A DNA stretch of 64,000 bases from Metaphire vulgaris (GCA_018105865.1 CM030867.1:5380369-5444368), one strand, 5' to 3'; positions 32,116-43,656 are shown, counted from the first letter of the stretch. Notes: generated from the letters alone by a model not told the origin. Translations and numbers: made by a program.

Positions 32116-32530
32116 AGATAAAGCAAGAGCTCTGGTATAGCTTTGACAGGAGTCTGTCTTACAGATGCTGTAAATACCAGCAATATTTTTACCTTTCTCG
32201 ACGACTTCTATAGCGCCGTACGGACGACGAAGGCCTAAGTCAAAGGCGCTTTGGCATAATTTGGCATGCCGATGGCGAACGTAAGATAACACACAATTTA
32301 AGACAGCGTAAAGTCCGCCCTGATGGAAAGGAAGGAAATACCCGCCCTAAAACACACGGTGGCGGATCCCGTAGAAAGCGACATTCCGCTGTAGAACCGT
32401 CCGCAACAGACACGTAAAAAGGTTTAAAGTGGCTTAGGACTCTAAGGTACCCTGTGTGAATACTGTTAGAATAGTAATTCTTTTACAGCATAAAGTTTTA
32501 TTATTAGCACAAAAAGGATATATTTATTGA
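32116..32530. other. No recognised gene; possible LINE 3' end trace
   Basis: Near 32208-32250, TATAGCGCCGTACGGACG and AAGTCAAAGGCGCTTTGG look like a minus-strand CR1 3' end (compare 6940-6990). Nothing else is supported. Confidence 0.4.
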
Positions 32531-32784
32531 ATAAGCATCTACCCTACCATCACTGATCGACAAATACAATTACGTGCTATCTAACCTACTCAACAAACAC
32601 GCTCCCATCATTACACAACCGCTTTCACCTCAGCAGCAAACCATGGTACAACTCTTTCATTCATGCCTTCAAATCATTTCGCAGACGTCTCGAAAGAACC
32701 TACCATAGAACACATTCTCCATTTGACCTTCAAAACCTCCGTTCCACCACAAACTGCTATCATAATCTCCTCATATCTGCAAAG
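32531..32784 (+). mobile_element. CR1-like LINE I, part 1 (linker upstream of RT)
   Basis: The + strand codons (HRTQLRAI-type and HYTTAFTSAANHGT) are those of a LINE linker, and reading continues from the duplication CTGCAAAG at 32777 into 33227 after the MITE. It is low-information sequence on its own; the assignment rests on continuity with part 2. Confidence 0.6.
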
Positions 32785-33226
32785 CAGTGGCGGCCGGTGG
32801 GTCTAAGAAGTGGGGGTTTCAATGTTAGTGAGAAAAACTTCCCCCTTAAAATTAGGCTGGGATGCTTCGGTTCTAATGTGGTCCTATTATGGCCGCATGT
32901 GACATCCTGTCTCAGAGTTCGTGTTAAATCTGGCAACGGTCGGCCTAACCTTTTTACGGCCTATGTAGTATATACGCGGCGTGGACATTCTACTGGTGTC
33001 GCAGTTCTTCAGCAACACACATAGTTCACAGCACACTGCAGCCACCGAAGCGCAGTCAAACACTCGAACCTATTCATTTAGTAGACATTTACCTGATCGG
33101 AAATTGGCTTTCTGCACCAAACAAAATTAGATATGAAATTATTGTTATTGACAAATTGTACAGCGAAAAATTGGGTGTTGAGCTGGGGGTTGCGCAACCC
33201 AGCGACATGGTCACCGGCCGCCACTG
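32785..33226. mobile_element. hAT MITE CAGTGGCGGCCGGTG (442 bp)
   Basis: The inverted ends are CAGTGGCGGCCGGTG / CACCGGCCGCCACTG. The perfect 8-bp duplication CTGCAAAG lies at 32777-32784 and 33227-33234. There is no transposase. It interrupts LINE I. Confidence 0.93.
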
Positions 33227-34159
33227 CTGCAAAGAAGAAATACTACTCTAACATCATTTCAACAAACAGCTCTAATCCAGGAAAATTCAGGAAAACTATA
33301 AATGACCTATCCCACCGCAAATATCCTCTCCCTCAAACCATTTCCGTGTCACAGCTTGCTGAATCGTTTGCTAATTTCTTCTCTGTAAAAATCTCCAAGA
33401 TTCGTAACAACCTTGCCTCGACTTTGACTAGTCAAACTGCCTCTCCCCATCACCCATCTCCGTCACAACCTCCGTGCAATTTCTCCAACTTCAATCCTGC
33501 AACTGAAGAAGAGGTATCCAAACTCCTACTCTCCTTTCCAAATAAACAATGCGATCTTGACCCCATACCCACTTCTCTATTCAAACAGTGCTCCACTGTG
33601 CCTCCCTGACTGTGCTTACAGCAACTATAACAAGAATTATTAACGTATCTCTCACCACAGGTATTTTCCCATCCTCGTTTAAAAACTCTTTTGTCGTTCC
33701 TCTTCTAAAAAAAGCCTGGCCTTGACAGAGAAGATCTTAATAACTACTGCCCGATCTTAAACCTTTCTCTTCTATCAAAACTCACCGAGAAAATCGTCCT
33801 TTCTAGACTCACCGATCATCTTTCAAATAACTCGCTATATAACACTCATCAGTCTGCCTACACTAAACATCACTCTACAGAAACTGTCCTGGCCTACATT
33901 TACGACAGACTTTTAACTGCTATCGGTCTCCGACAAGTCACCGGTCTTTGCCTCCTCGACCTTTCTGCCGCATTCGATACTATCACAATATTCTACTCGA
34001 GCGACTCCCCCTCTGGTTCGGCATATCCGACAAAGCTCATCACTGGTTCAAATCTTACCTCAAGTCTCGTTCCTATCAAGTTTCGTGTCTCAAACAAACC
34101 TCATCATGTCATAGCGTAAACTTCGGAGTGCCTCAGGGATCCGTCCTTGGGCCTGTATT
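33227..34159 (+). mobile_element. CR1-like LINE I, part 2: linker and RT fingers/palm
   Basis: The frame 33133-33609 gives NPGKFRKTINDLSHRKYPLP, ESFANFFSVKISKIRNNL, EEEVSKLLLSFPNKQCDLDP and IPTSLFK. Broken frames downstream give VPLLKK, a SAYTKHHSTE-like block at 33855, LLDLSAAFDT across a frame change, and [11 protein letters not shown] at 34125-34155. The hAT element follows directly. Multiple frameshifts are present. Confidence 0.88.
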
Positions 34160-35738
34160 CAGAGGCGTAGATCTGTGTAAAAAGGTGGGTGGGTCCCGGG
34201 TCGACCTGTTGACCACAACTAGGGATGTAAGTTAGAAATTTCGAAAATTTCCCTGGACATTTCGGAAATTTCTGAGGTACTTTTCCGGAAAGGAAAAGTT
34301 GATTATTATTGTTATTTATTATAATTATTATTACTGTTTATTATTAGTATTTATTACTACTGATTACTATTACTGATATCTATTATTTTTTATCATTATT
34401 ACTATTTATAACTATTCATTTGTTGGGCATTTATTAACAAGTTAACAACTGTCAGCATGGTAGCGCTATATAATGTCTGAGTCGGAAGTCGCAGAGAACC
34501 AGTTACCAGAGTACGCGACGCCGTTTTGCTGTCTGATTTGTTAAAACTATAATAAATCTCAATGTTAGGCGAAAAATTATCGAATTGTCACAAAACAAAA
34601 CTAAACACTTGTTTATTTTACGGTTTTTATCCATAGTCTCGCACTCTCGCCAGCACTCGATGCGACACATTCGTGAATATTCATAAGGTGAAGCTGGTTC
34701 CCTGAGCAGCAAGTAGAATACTTAAATTGGCGAGATCTCGTTAAAATATCGGAGAACCCGTTTTCGACCAATTTCCCCTATGTGCCAAAACATATAATAA
34801 AACTTCGTTTTCTTAGCTGTGGGACCTGCGGTAATTAATTTTGTCCACTGCTGTCTGTTTACCTCTAAAAAAGAAGTTTTAAAGGTTTTTAGAACTTTTC
34901 CGGAAATTTCCGGAATATTTCCGGCCATTCTACTTTTCCGGAAAAGTTACATCCCTAACCACAACTAAACATAGGTTTGATTTTGAAAAAGGAAATTACA
35001 AAGCTTTCAAAAATTGCCTAGCTATTGACTGGATAAAAACTTTTGCCGATTGCTTCGCAATTATTCTAACTTTCCATATCTAGATTAAGATAGCACAGAA
35101 ATCATGATAAACTTTATTTTTCAGTCATTTTGCATAAGCAAATCTCGAATACTAGTTCTTGCAAAAATTTTTTTAAAAAACCGAAGAAAATTTCGCTCTT
35201 ACGTTTTATCGCCCAACAGTAAGTATATATATGTTCAAACGTAAGTGTCATAAAGTGAAAGCAACTAATCAAAATGAACTTAAAGATTAATCGTACTATT
35301 GAAAAGTGAAAACAATTCTATTTTTGCATCAAACAAAATAAATTATTATCTAGAAATGATAAATGCAGGATAGACAGTAAATAATAATTAACAATTGCTA
35401 GCAGAAACGTTTTCACGTTGACCGAACCAAAGACCTAAAAGTGACAAAATGGAGTCGTACGGATGCGAAAATGTGACGTCACGTTTATCCATAGAGCTAA
35501 ATAATACCTAGATAGCCAGTCAGACGCGAGGATAGGAAACATCGCAGGTCTTTCTGAGTTACATAATTGGGGGCAAAATAAATCTAGCTGTTCTCACTGC
35601 TTTACATAATTGTCTCGCGAATAATAATAATAAACAATTCATCTCAAAAAGTGGGTGGGTCCATTGCCTGGCCGGACCCAGCTCCTAAAAAAGTGGGTGG
35701 GTCCGGACCCAGAAAAACACATAGAATTTACGCCCCTG
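34160..35738. mobile_element. hAT element CAGAGGCGTAGAT / CAGGGGCGTAAAT (1,579 bp)
   Basis: The inverted ends are imperfect (CAGAGGCGTAGATCTGTGT versus CAGGGGCGTAAATTCTATGTG) and flanked by a perfect 8-bp duplication CCTGTATT (34152-34159; 35739-35746). Subterminal AAAGTGGGTGGGTCC repeats occur near the right end and AAAGGTGGGTGGGTCC near the left. No transposase is recognised. It contains a MITE at 34220-34957. Confidence 0.92.
34220..34957. mobile_element. Nested MITE TAGGGATGTAA (738 bp), hAT-like
   Basis: The inverted ends are TAGGGATGTAA / TTACATCCCTA. The perfect 8-bp duplication ACCACAAC lies at 34212-34219 and 34958-34965. Subterminal TTTTCCGGAAA palindromes are present at both ends. 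The centre is TTA/ATT-rich. It is non-coding. Confidence 0.93.
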
Positions 35739-36431
35739 CCTGTATTGTTAGTCTCTAAACCACACCACTATCATCCTTAATCAATTCGCTCAACTTGAAT
35801 CACCAACTCTATGCCGACGACACTCAGTTATTCCAGTCCTTTTCGCCATCCTCATTTGCCACATCAATTACTGTGCTTGAATCAGTATTCTCGTCTATTT
35901 CGTCATGGATGTCATCTAACCTCCTTGCTCTCAATCCATCCAAGACAGAATTCCTCTTAATAGGTCTACCCCAACAGGTTAAAAAATTGACAGTCCCAAG
36001 CAAGTCCTACCACAATAACCCCTGCTCCAATTGCAAAAATCTTGGTTTCAAATTTGATTCATCCCTAAATTCAGAATCATAGATCTCTCAACTATCGAAA
36101 TCCTGCTATGCCCATATTTGTGATCTACGTCGCCTCCGTCCTTGCCTTGACATCAAAACTGCCTCCACAATCGCCACTTTAATAGTCCATTCCAAACTGG
36201 ATTACTGCAACTCCCTTTACTATAACCTCCCAGAAACCTCTATCAACAAATTACAATCAATTCAAAATGCACTAGCCCGAGCAGTAACAAAATCACCAAC
36301 GGTCTGCCATATTTCACCCATACTGAAGTCACTACAATGGCTTCAAATATCCGAACGTATCCAGAAGAAGATAATAACAATTACTTACAGTTCACTTCAT
36401 TCGTCAAAACCGGTTTACCTCAAGAAACACA
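35739..36431 (+). mobile_element. CR1-like LINE I, part 3: YADD to RT C-terminus
   Basis: The frame 35795-36082 starts NHQLYADDTQLFQSF with the catalytic YADD, then LLALNPSKTEFLLIG and NLGFKFDSSL. Later frames carry LDYCNSLYYNLP, LQSIQNALARAV and LKSLQWLQISERI. It ends near 36431, where Copia sequence starts, so the LINE is 3'-truncated. Confidence 0.9.
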
Positions 36432-36628
36432 AGGATCATCGGTGGAGATTTGCTTTGGCATTCCAATTGATATGTCTGAGGATTTGCATTGATGGACAAT
36501 TCAGATGTCCAAGACGTCAGTGCCAAAGAATGTAAGTTTCAACGGCTGTAACACAGGCTCGATGAGAAGATGTGTGAAGATGATACATTCCATTAACAAC
36601 AGTTGCTGTTCCAAGAATTCGATGAGAG
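36432..36628 (-). mobile_element. Copia-type relic, pre-integrase segment
   Basis: The minus strand reads HRILGTATVVNGMYHLHT, then ETYILWH, RLGHLNCPSMQIL. This is the GAG-pre-integrase HHCC region of Ty1/Copia polyproteins. It is continuous with 38219-38700 once the P-like element is skipped. No LTRs were found, so only an internal fragment remains. Confidence 0.85.
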
Positions 36629-38218
36629 CATGGAGTTATTATTAGAGGAGACGGCATTACGTCATTTCTAACCAGGCTGCGTGAAGCCAGTAGCTGCGCG
36701 TAGACTAAAAATAGCACCTCCATTGTTAGCTGCCATTGTGATTGAATCGGACGAATACAGAAGTATTAAGTCAGAGTTATATCCTTCCCTTTTAATTTTG
36801 TTTATAAATAATAACTTTGTTATTGGGACCTGTCATTCATCTGGGGGGGGGAAGCTTTTGACACAATTATTGGGGGGGGGGGGTAACTGAAAGTGGACAG
36901 TTGATGACAAAGGGAGGGCAGTGTTATTTCTAGGATTTTGAAGGGGGTCAGGGAAAATCGAAGGGGGGCAGAGGTTGTCGGAATTTTAAAGTCTCTCTCG
37001 GAAAAAGGCTGACAAAAAGGTCATCCGAGAATAAAAGTTTGGGGAGGGTGTCCTCCATTGGTGGGGTGTTCAGAGCTAATTAGTATCCATTTTGCATTCT
37101 CACATTACCAAATTTTTTTGGGGGGTGTCGACCTCAAATGGGGGGTGTTGGTGTTGGGGTGTTAGGAGGGTGTAAAAATATCCCTGGGAGGGGGTCAAAA
37201 ATTGCCCAAAAATTGTTGACATAATTAATGGACAACCCCCATGCCTTATTGAAAAAACGATTGATGTCATCCAATAGACTGTCCACTTGCTATTTTTCAA
37301 ACACAAATGTCGAACAGTAGCATCTTAATCAGTGGCGGCTCCACAGGGGGCCCCGGAGGGTGTGCCCCTATTGAGTGCCTGGCCCCCAGTGGCTCCCTGT
37401 TGGGAACCTCTACTTAATACTACATACCTAACAACAAACGGTAGGCCCCCATGATTAGAAGCTGCCACCCCAACGGTCCCCCCACTTGCCAAATCCTGGA
37501 GCCGCCACTGGGCCAGGGGGTCCGTGCCCCTTTTGAGTGCCTGCCCTCCCAGTGTTTCCCTGTTGGGACCCTATACTTAATACTACATACCTAACAAAAA
37601 TAGGTAGGCCCTTCATGATTAGAAGTTGCCACCCCAACGGCCCCCCACTTGCCAAATCCTGGATCCGCCACTGGGGCCAGGGGGTCCGTGCCCCCTTTTG
37701 AGTGCCTGCCCCAGTGCTTCCTTGTTGGGACCCTATACTTAATACTACATACCTAACAAAAATAGGTAGGCCCTTCATGATTAGAAGTTGCCACCAACGC
37801 CCCCACTTGCCAAGTTTTGGATGCGCTACTGGGCCCATGGGGATCCGTGCCCCTATTGAGTGCCTGGCTCCTGTTGGGACCCTATACTTAATACTACATA
37901 CCTAACAACAAGCGGTAGGACCGTCTGATTAGAAGTTGCCACCACAACGCCCCCCCCAACCCACCCCTCCACTTGCCAAATCCTGGAGCCTCCACTGATC
38001 TGAATCTCCATTTTCATTACATACTAATAAAAAGTTCTTAGATCATTGATAAAACATATCCTCAGCTGTTCCCCATGGCTCAGCTGATGATTTTTTGGGT
38101 CACCAATGCCAATACCAATACCAATACCAATACCAATGTGGCTGCCATTTGGGAATTTCCCAAATAGTTGGCTTCAGCCAAATGACGTAATGCCGTCTCC
38201 TCTAATAATAACTCCATG
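36629..38218 (-). mobile_element. TIR family B, copy 1 (1,590 bp), P-like
   Basis: Long inverted ends begin CATGGAGTTATTATTAGAGG and extend about 38 bp through GGCATTACGTCATTT. The perfect 8-bp duplication GATGAGAG lies at 36621-36628 and 38219-38226. Inside are about five tandem units of about 165 bp (37350-37990), each with GCCACTTGCCAAATCCTGG-like text and CTTAATACTACATACCTAA, and a GTCCATTAATTA-type block (36800-37310). No transposase is recognised. CA-starting ends plus an 8-bp duplication fit the P superfamily; hAT is the alternative. It is inverted relative to copy 2. Confidence 0.88.
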
Positions 38219-38700
38219 GATGAGAGTCTACTTTAATTCTCTGATTAGCAATTCTGCATCCATTCTCGTCAAACAACACTGTTCTCCCTTTCCTTGCAAT
38301 GCGAGAAACCGATAACAAATTCACTGTTATGTCAGGAACATGAACAACATCTAACGCAGTCATGTGTTAATTATTTGTTGATAGAGAAATTGAAACATTT
38401 CCTTGACCTGTACAGTGTACAATGTAATTTTGTACCATTTGCAATACTCACTTCATGATTCTCTTCAGGTGAAAAATTATTCAACCACTCACGACGTGAA
38501 GTCAAATGTGCTGATGCACCAGAGTCAATATACCACGATTGATCATTTGAGACGAAACCCACTTCTGTACAGTAGAAGACGACAATCCAGCAAAGTTTGT
38601 ACTATTTGACTTTCTGCTTTACTTGTCATTTCTATCAGCTAATTTCTGTTTCTTTGTACATTGAGAAATCACATGACCAACGTTCTCTCTAATTTTTTGG
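38219..38700 (-). mobile_element. Copia-type relic, zinc knuckle and protease
   Basis: The minus frame 38562-38371 reads WYIDSGASAHLTSRREWLNN, then VSIANGTKL. This is the Ty1/Copia aspartic protease with DSGAS. Upstream, GHVISQCTKKQK looks like the end of a CCHC knuckle. Downstream, VVHVPDIT-NLLSVSRI and ENGCRI continue toward the pre-integrase part at 36628. Frameshifts and stops are present. Confidence 0.88.
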
Positions 38701-38717
38701 GTGCTGTGCAAAGTTTT

Positions 38718-39432
38718 AGTTGGTCTGAGCAACTCAAAAATTCTGCCGTGCAAGGTATATTCCTGGATAGCACCGTATCAATGAAGACACACATTTCGAA
38801 TACTGTGGCTGGATGCTTCAATGCCCTCAGGCTGATTAGAAGTATCCGTTGCCCAGTGTCAGCCATTGCACTCAAAACACTGGTCTCCACTCTGGTGTTG
38901 ACCAAATTAGATTATGGCAATGCTACTCTCGCCGGAATACGGAAATACCTTCTCAACCGTCTTCAGTCCGTTCTTAACGCTGCTGCTCGTATGATCTGCC
39001 ATATTCCACCAGGTGAACACGTAACTCCATCGCTTCGTGATTTGCACTGGCTATCAGCGCCAAAAAGAATCCACTTCAAGCTCGCGTTATTAGCCTACCG
39101 ATGCCTGAATGGTGTCGGCCCTGCATACCTGGCGACTGAATTGGTACGAGTAGCTAACTTGGAAGGTCGGCAACGCCTGAGATCTGCCCGTTCCACCTCA
39201 CTGGTCGTCCCAAGGATGCGCCTTCGAACTGTCAGTGATCGTGCGTTCCCTGTGGCCGCGTCGAGAGCGTGGAACTGTCTGCCTCTATTTGTGCAGCTCT
39301 CTCCTTCTCTCAACACCTTCAAAGCGAAGCTGAAAACCTGGCTTTTCCGCATGAGCTACTTGTGATTTCTTGTGTTTTTGTATGTGTTCACGCAGTTCTT
39401 TTAGGACGAGTTACCACATTAATCAGTACGTT

Positions 39433-39504
<72 letters not shown>
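38718..39504 (+). mobile_element. CR1-like LINE J, RT C-terminus with (AAT)n tail
   Basis: The frame 38661-39365 is intact over GIFLDSTVSMKTHISNTV, AGCFNALRLIRSIR, LTKLDYGNA, LNRLQSVLNAAARMI, LHWLSAPKRIHFKLALLAY, DRAFPVAASRAWNCLP and FKAKLKTWLF, then a stop. The 3' UTR and a (AAT)n tail at 39434-39504 follow. This is the best-preserved copy of the LINE A/E family here. It is 5'-truncated near 38718. Confidence 0.93.
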
Positions 39505-39672
39505 TATGAGATTTGAAAGATTTTTGAAAATTGTATTGCCTTGTCCCATACGCTAGTCAAGTGAAGACTGAAGACTGATGTCCAACAAAAGAAGCTTTTC
39601 CAAAAATTGCAATAAGACCTAATTAATAAAATGAACTTGAAATGTCTTAAAGTCGCTATAAGTAAGTCTTAT

Positions 39673-40213
39673 GAGAGTATCCAGAACACTCTCTATGGTC
39701 GTGAAATTTATGTTACTGATCTATGCTGGTGGGCAAAACATCGCTGTTGCTAAGGTAAACAAGCGATGGATGGATAAATTTTGTATCAATTTTGTAGATA
39801 TTCTACCATTCTCAGCATAACACCATAATGGTAGTTTGTATATTTACTGGTATGCCTCCAGAGATTTGTAAGCCTTCAACGACTCCTTTTTGAATGATCC
39901 CGGCATATCGATCAAAAACAGTAAACATCGCCGAACTCTAAGTCGGGCCACACACAGGGGTTCTCTGTCCATCCAACAGAAATTCCGTACGGATCAGGCA
40001 AAATCTTACTAGCACCATCATATGATTCATATCCCAACTTCAGTCTGTAGCGCAACTTTGCTTCTTGGGGCAAAGAACTTGCGTATGGCGACAAACTTTG
40101 ATCCAAAACAAAGTTGTTTATACAGGATGCCATTAGCAACAATCTGCTTCTGCCCACCAGTGGGCGGAGCAACCGGAAGTTTATAAATTTGTTGATAAAC
40201 ACTGGATACCCTC
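39673..40213 (-). mobile_element. GTATCCAG foldback element carrying a gene fragment, copy 1
   Basis: The inverted ends are GAGAGTATCCAGAACACTCT and GAGGGTATCCAGTGTTT. Inside, the minus strand at about 40130-39912 encodes LDQSLSPYASSLPQ, KLGYESYDGASKILPDPYGI, WTENPCVWPDLEFGDVYCF. The DPY...W...WPxxxFGDIY pattern matches the N-terminal part of SWIM-finger/YqaJ-type proteins common in invertebrates (from memory of the family). The short duplication is unclear (AT). A 182-bp relative without this fragment is at 50551-50732. Confidence 0.65.
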
Positions 40214-40485
40214 ATTGAGTATTGACAAAACATCACATCATGTACGGCTTCATTGTCATCGAAATTCTAACGTAAAGGCAAAGCTTGCTGACATATTTTG
40301 CAAAAAACAAATTCATCGGTTTCACTATACGTGAGGATGCATTTAAGCTGCATGCTACGTTCCGAGACAGAGTCAGGTAGTTCCGTGTTAACGTGTTCGT
40401 TTAGCCATTCAGTCTTAAATTTTGTTATACATTTTTTTTGAAGCTGCAGATGTTCCAGACTCCGCTTCGCTATTGCGTTTCGGGT
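40214..40485 (-). pseudogene. Possible zinc-finger coding remnant
   Basis: The minus strand reads KKCITKFKTEWLNEHV, then LKCILTYSETDEFVFCKICQQA. A C-x2-C pair after an aromatic run resembles the N-terminal finger of some hAT-like or ZBED-like transposases. It is short and followed by a stop; the assignment is tentative. Confidence 0.3.
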
Positions 40486-40654
40486 CAGGACAACTGGATA
40501 CAGCCGATTGGGCCCCGGACAAGTTGGCAACTGGGCCCAGCAACTGGGTAATGGGACATCTGCATAACGGGACCTCTGGGTAACGGGACAACGGGACATC
40601 TCGGCCCTGTACAATAGGGAAAGAGAGAATGGTGTTGATAAATGGTGTTGATTC

Positions 40655-40728
<74 letters not shown>

Positions 40729-41144
40729 TATAATATCATAAATACATCATAAATACTTGCGCGTACAAAGAATAGTACTGAATTTTTAGCCGATGACAGG
40801 GGCTGAAGAAGACTTCCCGCAGTTATTCACTACTACAGGTATACAGCGAAGTCTCAGTTCTTCTTAAGTCCATGTAAGCCCGTAGTAACTATACGTTGCA
40901 TTTACGATCATAGAAATAGCACTTTAATCCATTAAGAATTTGTACTCAAGTTGTAGCCGATGATAGGCTTAAAGAAGACCGCCCGAAGTTTTACAACAAA
41001 CCCTCAGTTATTATTTGGCCAGTTCGGTGGTGCGGGGCCGATATGTCCAGGGCCCAGATGTCCCGTTACCCAGATGTCCCGTTACCCAGTTGCCGGGCCC
41101 AGTTGTCCGGGGCCCAATCGGCGGTACCCAGTTGTCGCGGACCG
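40486..41144. repeat. Foldback repeat built on ACGGGACA / TGTCCCGTTACCC units
   Basis: Segments 40488-40606 and 41035-41140 are inverted copies: CGATTGGGCCCCGGACAA on the left answers TTGTCCGGGGCCCAATCG on the right. Each arm holds several TGTCCCGTTACCCAG units. The centre includes a (TA)n microsatellite. The class is not determined; the target duplication is unclear. Confidence 0.75.
40660..40732. repeat. (TA)n microsatellite
   Basis: About 35 TA units inside the foldback repeat. Confidence 0.95.
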
Positions 41145-41420
41145 ATGCCGTTTAGACATTACGACGATTATTCGACTAAATATTTGTGAAATTTTACATA
41201 TATTTAGCTCCAACGCGGATTTTTCTGTGTGCGCTATTTAAATTTGAGCTACATAATAACGTAATGGAAGTTGGATGTGCCGTCAGGACTCAGAAGCCTC
41301 CCTGGTAATAACTAATAATTCATTGGCTAGTGGGCACTGGGCCGTAGACGCCCGTAGTGGCTACGAACAAATCCTTCCATAGACGGAAACACCGAAATAA
41401 AATCTATGGACTGCGCTTGC

Positions 41421-42875
41421 CATGGAGTTATTATGAGAGGAGACGGCATTACGTCATTTGGCTGAAGCCACACTATTTGGGAAATTCCCAAACGGCAGCC
41501 ACATTGGTAGACTCAAAACATCATCAGCTGAGCCATGGGGAATAGCTGCAGGAATGTTTTACCAATGTTCTAAGAACTTTTTATTAGTATGTATTGAAAA
41601 TGGAGATTCAGATCAGTAGAGGCTCCAGAATTTGGCAAGTGGGGGGATTGGGGTGGCAACTTCTAACCATGGGGCCTACCGTTTGTTGTTAGGTATGTAG
41701 TATTAAGTATAGGGTCCCAACAGGGGCCACTGGAGGGCCAGGCACGGACCTCCTGGGCCCAGTGGCGGCTCCAGGATTTGGCAAGTGGGGGGCCTTGGGG
41801 TGGCAACTTCTAATCATGGGGCCTACCGTTTGTTGTTAGGTATGTAGTATTAAGTATAGGGTCCCAACAGGGGGCCACTGGGGGCCAGGCACCCAATAGG
41901 GGCACGGACCCCCCGGACCCCTGTGGAGACGCCACTGATTAAGATGCTATTGTTCGACATTTGTGTTTGAAAAATATCAAGTGGACAGTATATTGGATGA
42001 CATCAATCGTGTTTTCGATAAGGCATAGGGGCTGTCCATTAATTACGTCAACAAGTTTTGGGCAATTTTTTACCCCATCCCAGGGATATTTTTACACCCT
42101 CCTAACACCCCCAACACCACCACCCCAATTTGAGGTCGACACTCCCCAAAATTTGGTAATGTGACAATGGTATGTATACAAAATGGATACTAATTAGCTC
42201 TGATGAACACCCCCTCGATGGAGGACATCCCCTTCCCCAAACGTTTATTGTCGGATGACCTTTTTGTCAGCCTTTTTCAGGGAAGAGACTTAAAAATTCC
42301 GACAACCCCCCGATTTTCCAGACACTTCCCAAATTCAAAATTTTAGAAATAACACTGCCCTCCTCTTGTTATCAACTGTCAACTTTCAGTTACACCCCAC
42401 CCCCAATAATTATGTCTCAAAAACTCCCCTTCCCCGTAAGATGAATGACAGGTCCCAATAACTAAGTTATTATTTATTTTTAAAAATGTTAAAAGAGAAT
42501 GATATAACTCTGACTTAATACGTCTTCTGTATTCGTCCAATTCGACCACAATGGCCGCTAGCGTCTTTTTTTCTGCAAAAAAGCAGAAGGTTATGCATAG
42601 GGTTTAGGGTTACGGGGTTAGGGTTAACTAACCCTAACCTTAACCCTGACCCTAACCCTAAGCCTAACCCTAACCCATAAAGTTGTCTTTGCTTAGAAAT
42701 ATTCACATTAAGAGCGTCACGCGGTTCATAAATATTCATATAACCTTCTGCTTTTTTGCAGAAAAAAAGACGCTGGCCGCTAAGACGCTAACAATGGAGG
42801 TGCCTACGCGCTACTGGCTTCACGCAGCCTGGTTAGAAATGACGTAATGCCATCTCCTCTAATAATAACTCCATG
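41421..42875 (+). mobile_element. TIR family B, copy 2 (1,455 bp), P-like
   Basis: It has the same ends as 36629-38218 (CATGGAGTTATTAT... and AATAATAACTCCATG), with a perfect 8-bp duplication GCGCTTGC at 41413-41420 and 42876-42883. The internal 165-bp units number about two here (41600-41940), which explains part of the length difference. It also carries a GGGGCTGTCCATTAATTACG block from 42021 and a nested mini-element at 42561-42773. No transposase is recognised. Confidence 0.88.
42561..42773. mobile_element. Mutator-like mini-element with telomere-like repeats (213 bp)
   Basis: The inverted ends start GCGTCTTTTTTTCTGC and are flanked by a perfect 9-bp duplication TGGCCGCTA (42552-42560; 42774-42782). 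A 9-bp duplication is typical of Mutator-like elements. The centre (about 42598-42680) consists of TTAGGG-type repeats on the left arm and CCCTAA-type on the right. A related, shorter element is at 43657-43761. Confidence 0.8.
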
Positions 42876-43057
42876 GCGCTTGCCTGTGGCGGCAGCGGGT
42901 GAATGTGAGGCAGACATTGACGTCTATTAATAGCCTAGACTGATCATGGCTTATAGCCTTTAAGTGCAGCAACTGAGGATCAAATTCCGCCATTTTGCGA
43001 AGACTAGGAGTGTGCTAACTTATCGTTTAACGCTTTAATGTGGTAAATTCGTTGAAA

Positions 43058-43111
43058 ATGCCGTCATGCACCGCGATTAACTGTACAAACAGAACGGCCT
43101 CTAATTTTTAA
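43058..43111 (+). pseudogene. THAP-type zinc finger start (17 codons)
   Basis: ATG at 43058 opens MPSCTAINCTNRTASNF followed by a stop. M-x-x-C-x4-C-x-NR is how THAP domains begin (first two Cys of the C2CH finger). The remaining Cys and His are missing, either deleted or in an exon lost from this non-autonomous copy. The equivalent site in copy 2 (about 48438) has lost the ATG. Confidence 0.6.
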
Positions 43112-43150
43112 AATAATCGACCTAAAATTAATTCCTACGGCAATAAGATA

Positions 43151-43553
43151 GGGGCTGTCCATTAATTATGTAAACAATTTTTGGGCGATTTTTTGACCCC
43201 CTCTCCCCATTGTCAACAACTGTCAACTTTCAGTTACCCCCATAATTGCGTCAAAAACTTTTGACCCCCCTCAGATCAATGACAGGTCCCAATAACAAGG
43301 TTAATATTTTTGCGATGATGACAATTTTTCCATTTTTTGCTCGTCGAGTGTCAAAATGTGATGGTTATGACCTTTTTTGCCATGCTTTTTTCTATTATAA
43401 TAAGTAGTATTCCATGAAATTTTCTAGTTTTTGATTATTTGTAAAAAAGTGAAATTGTTGACGTCAGCTTCTCTTGACCTCCCCCTGTCAACAACTGTCA
43501 AACTCTTTCAAACCCCTCCCCCTAAATTGTTGACCTAATTAATGGACAGCCTC
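43151..43553. mobile_element. GGGGCTGTCCATTAATTA palindromic MITE (403 bp)
   Basis: The left end GGGGCTGTCCATTAATTATG is answered by TTAATGGACAGCCTC on the right. It is absent from the matching position of family A copy 2 (near 48655), so it is a discrete insertion; ATA flanks both sides. Related blocks are inside both family B copies (from 42021, and inverted at about 37210-37240). It is non-coding. Confidence 0.75.
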
Positions 43554-43656
43554 ATAGCTTATGTAATGATTAATCTATGTATACGAGTGAAAATCGCCAA
43601 AAAGGAACTGAAATGGCAAAACGTGGAAGTTTGAGTCGGCAATAGCGAGGCCGCCG

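Noticed and set aside
42598..42680. Chromosome end or internal telomere
   Set aside because: Only a few units, in opposite orientations on two arms, inside a mini-element bounded by a 9-bp duplication.
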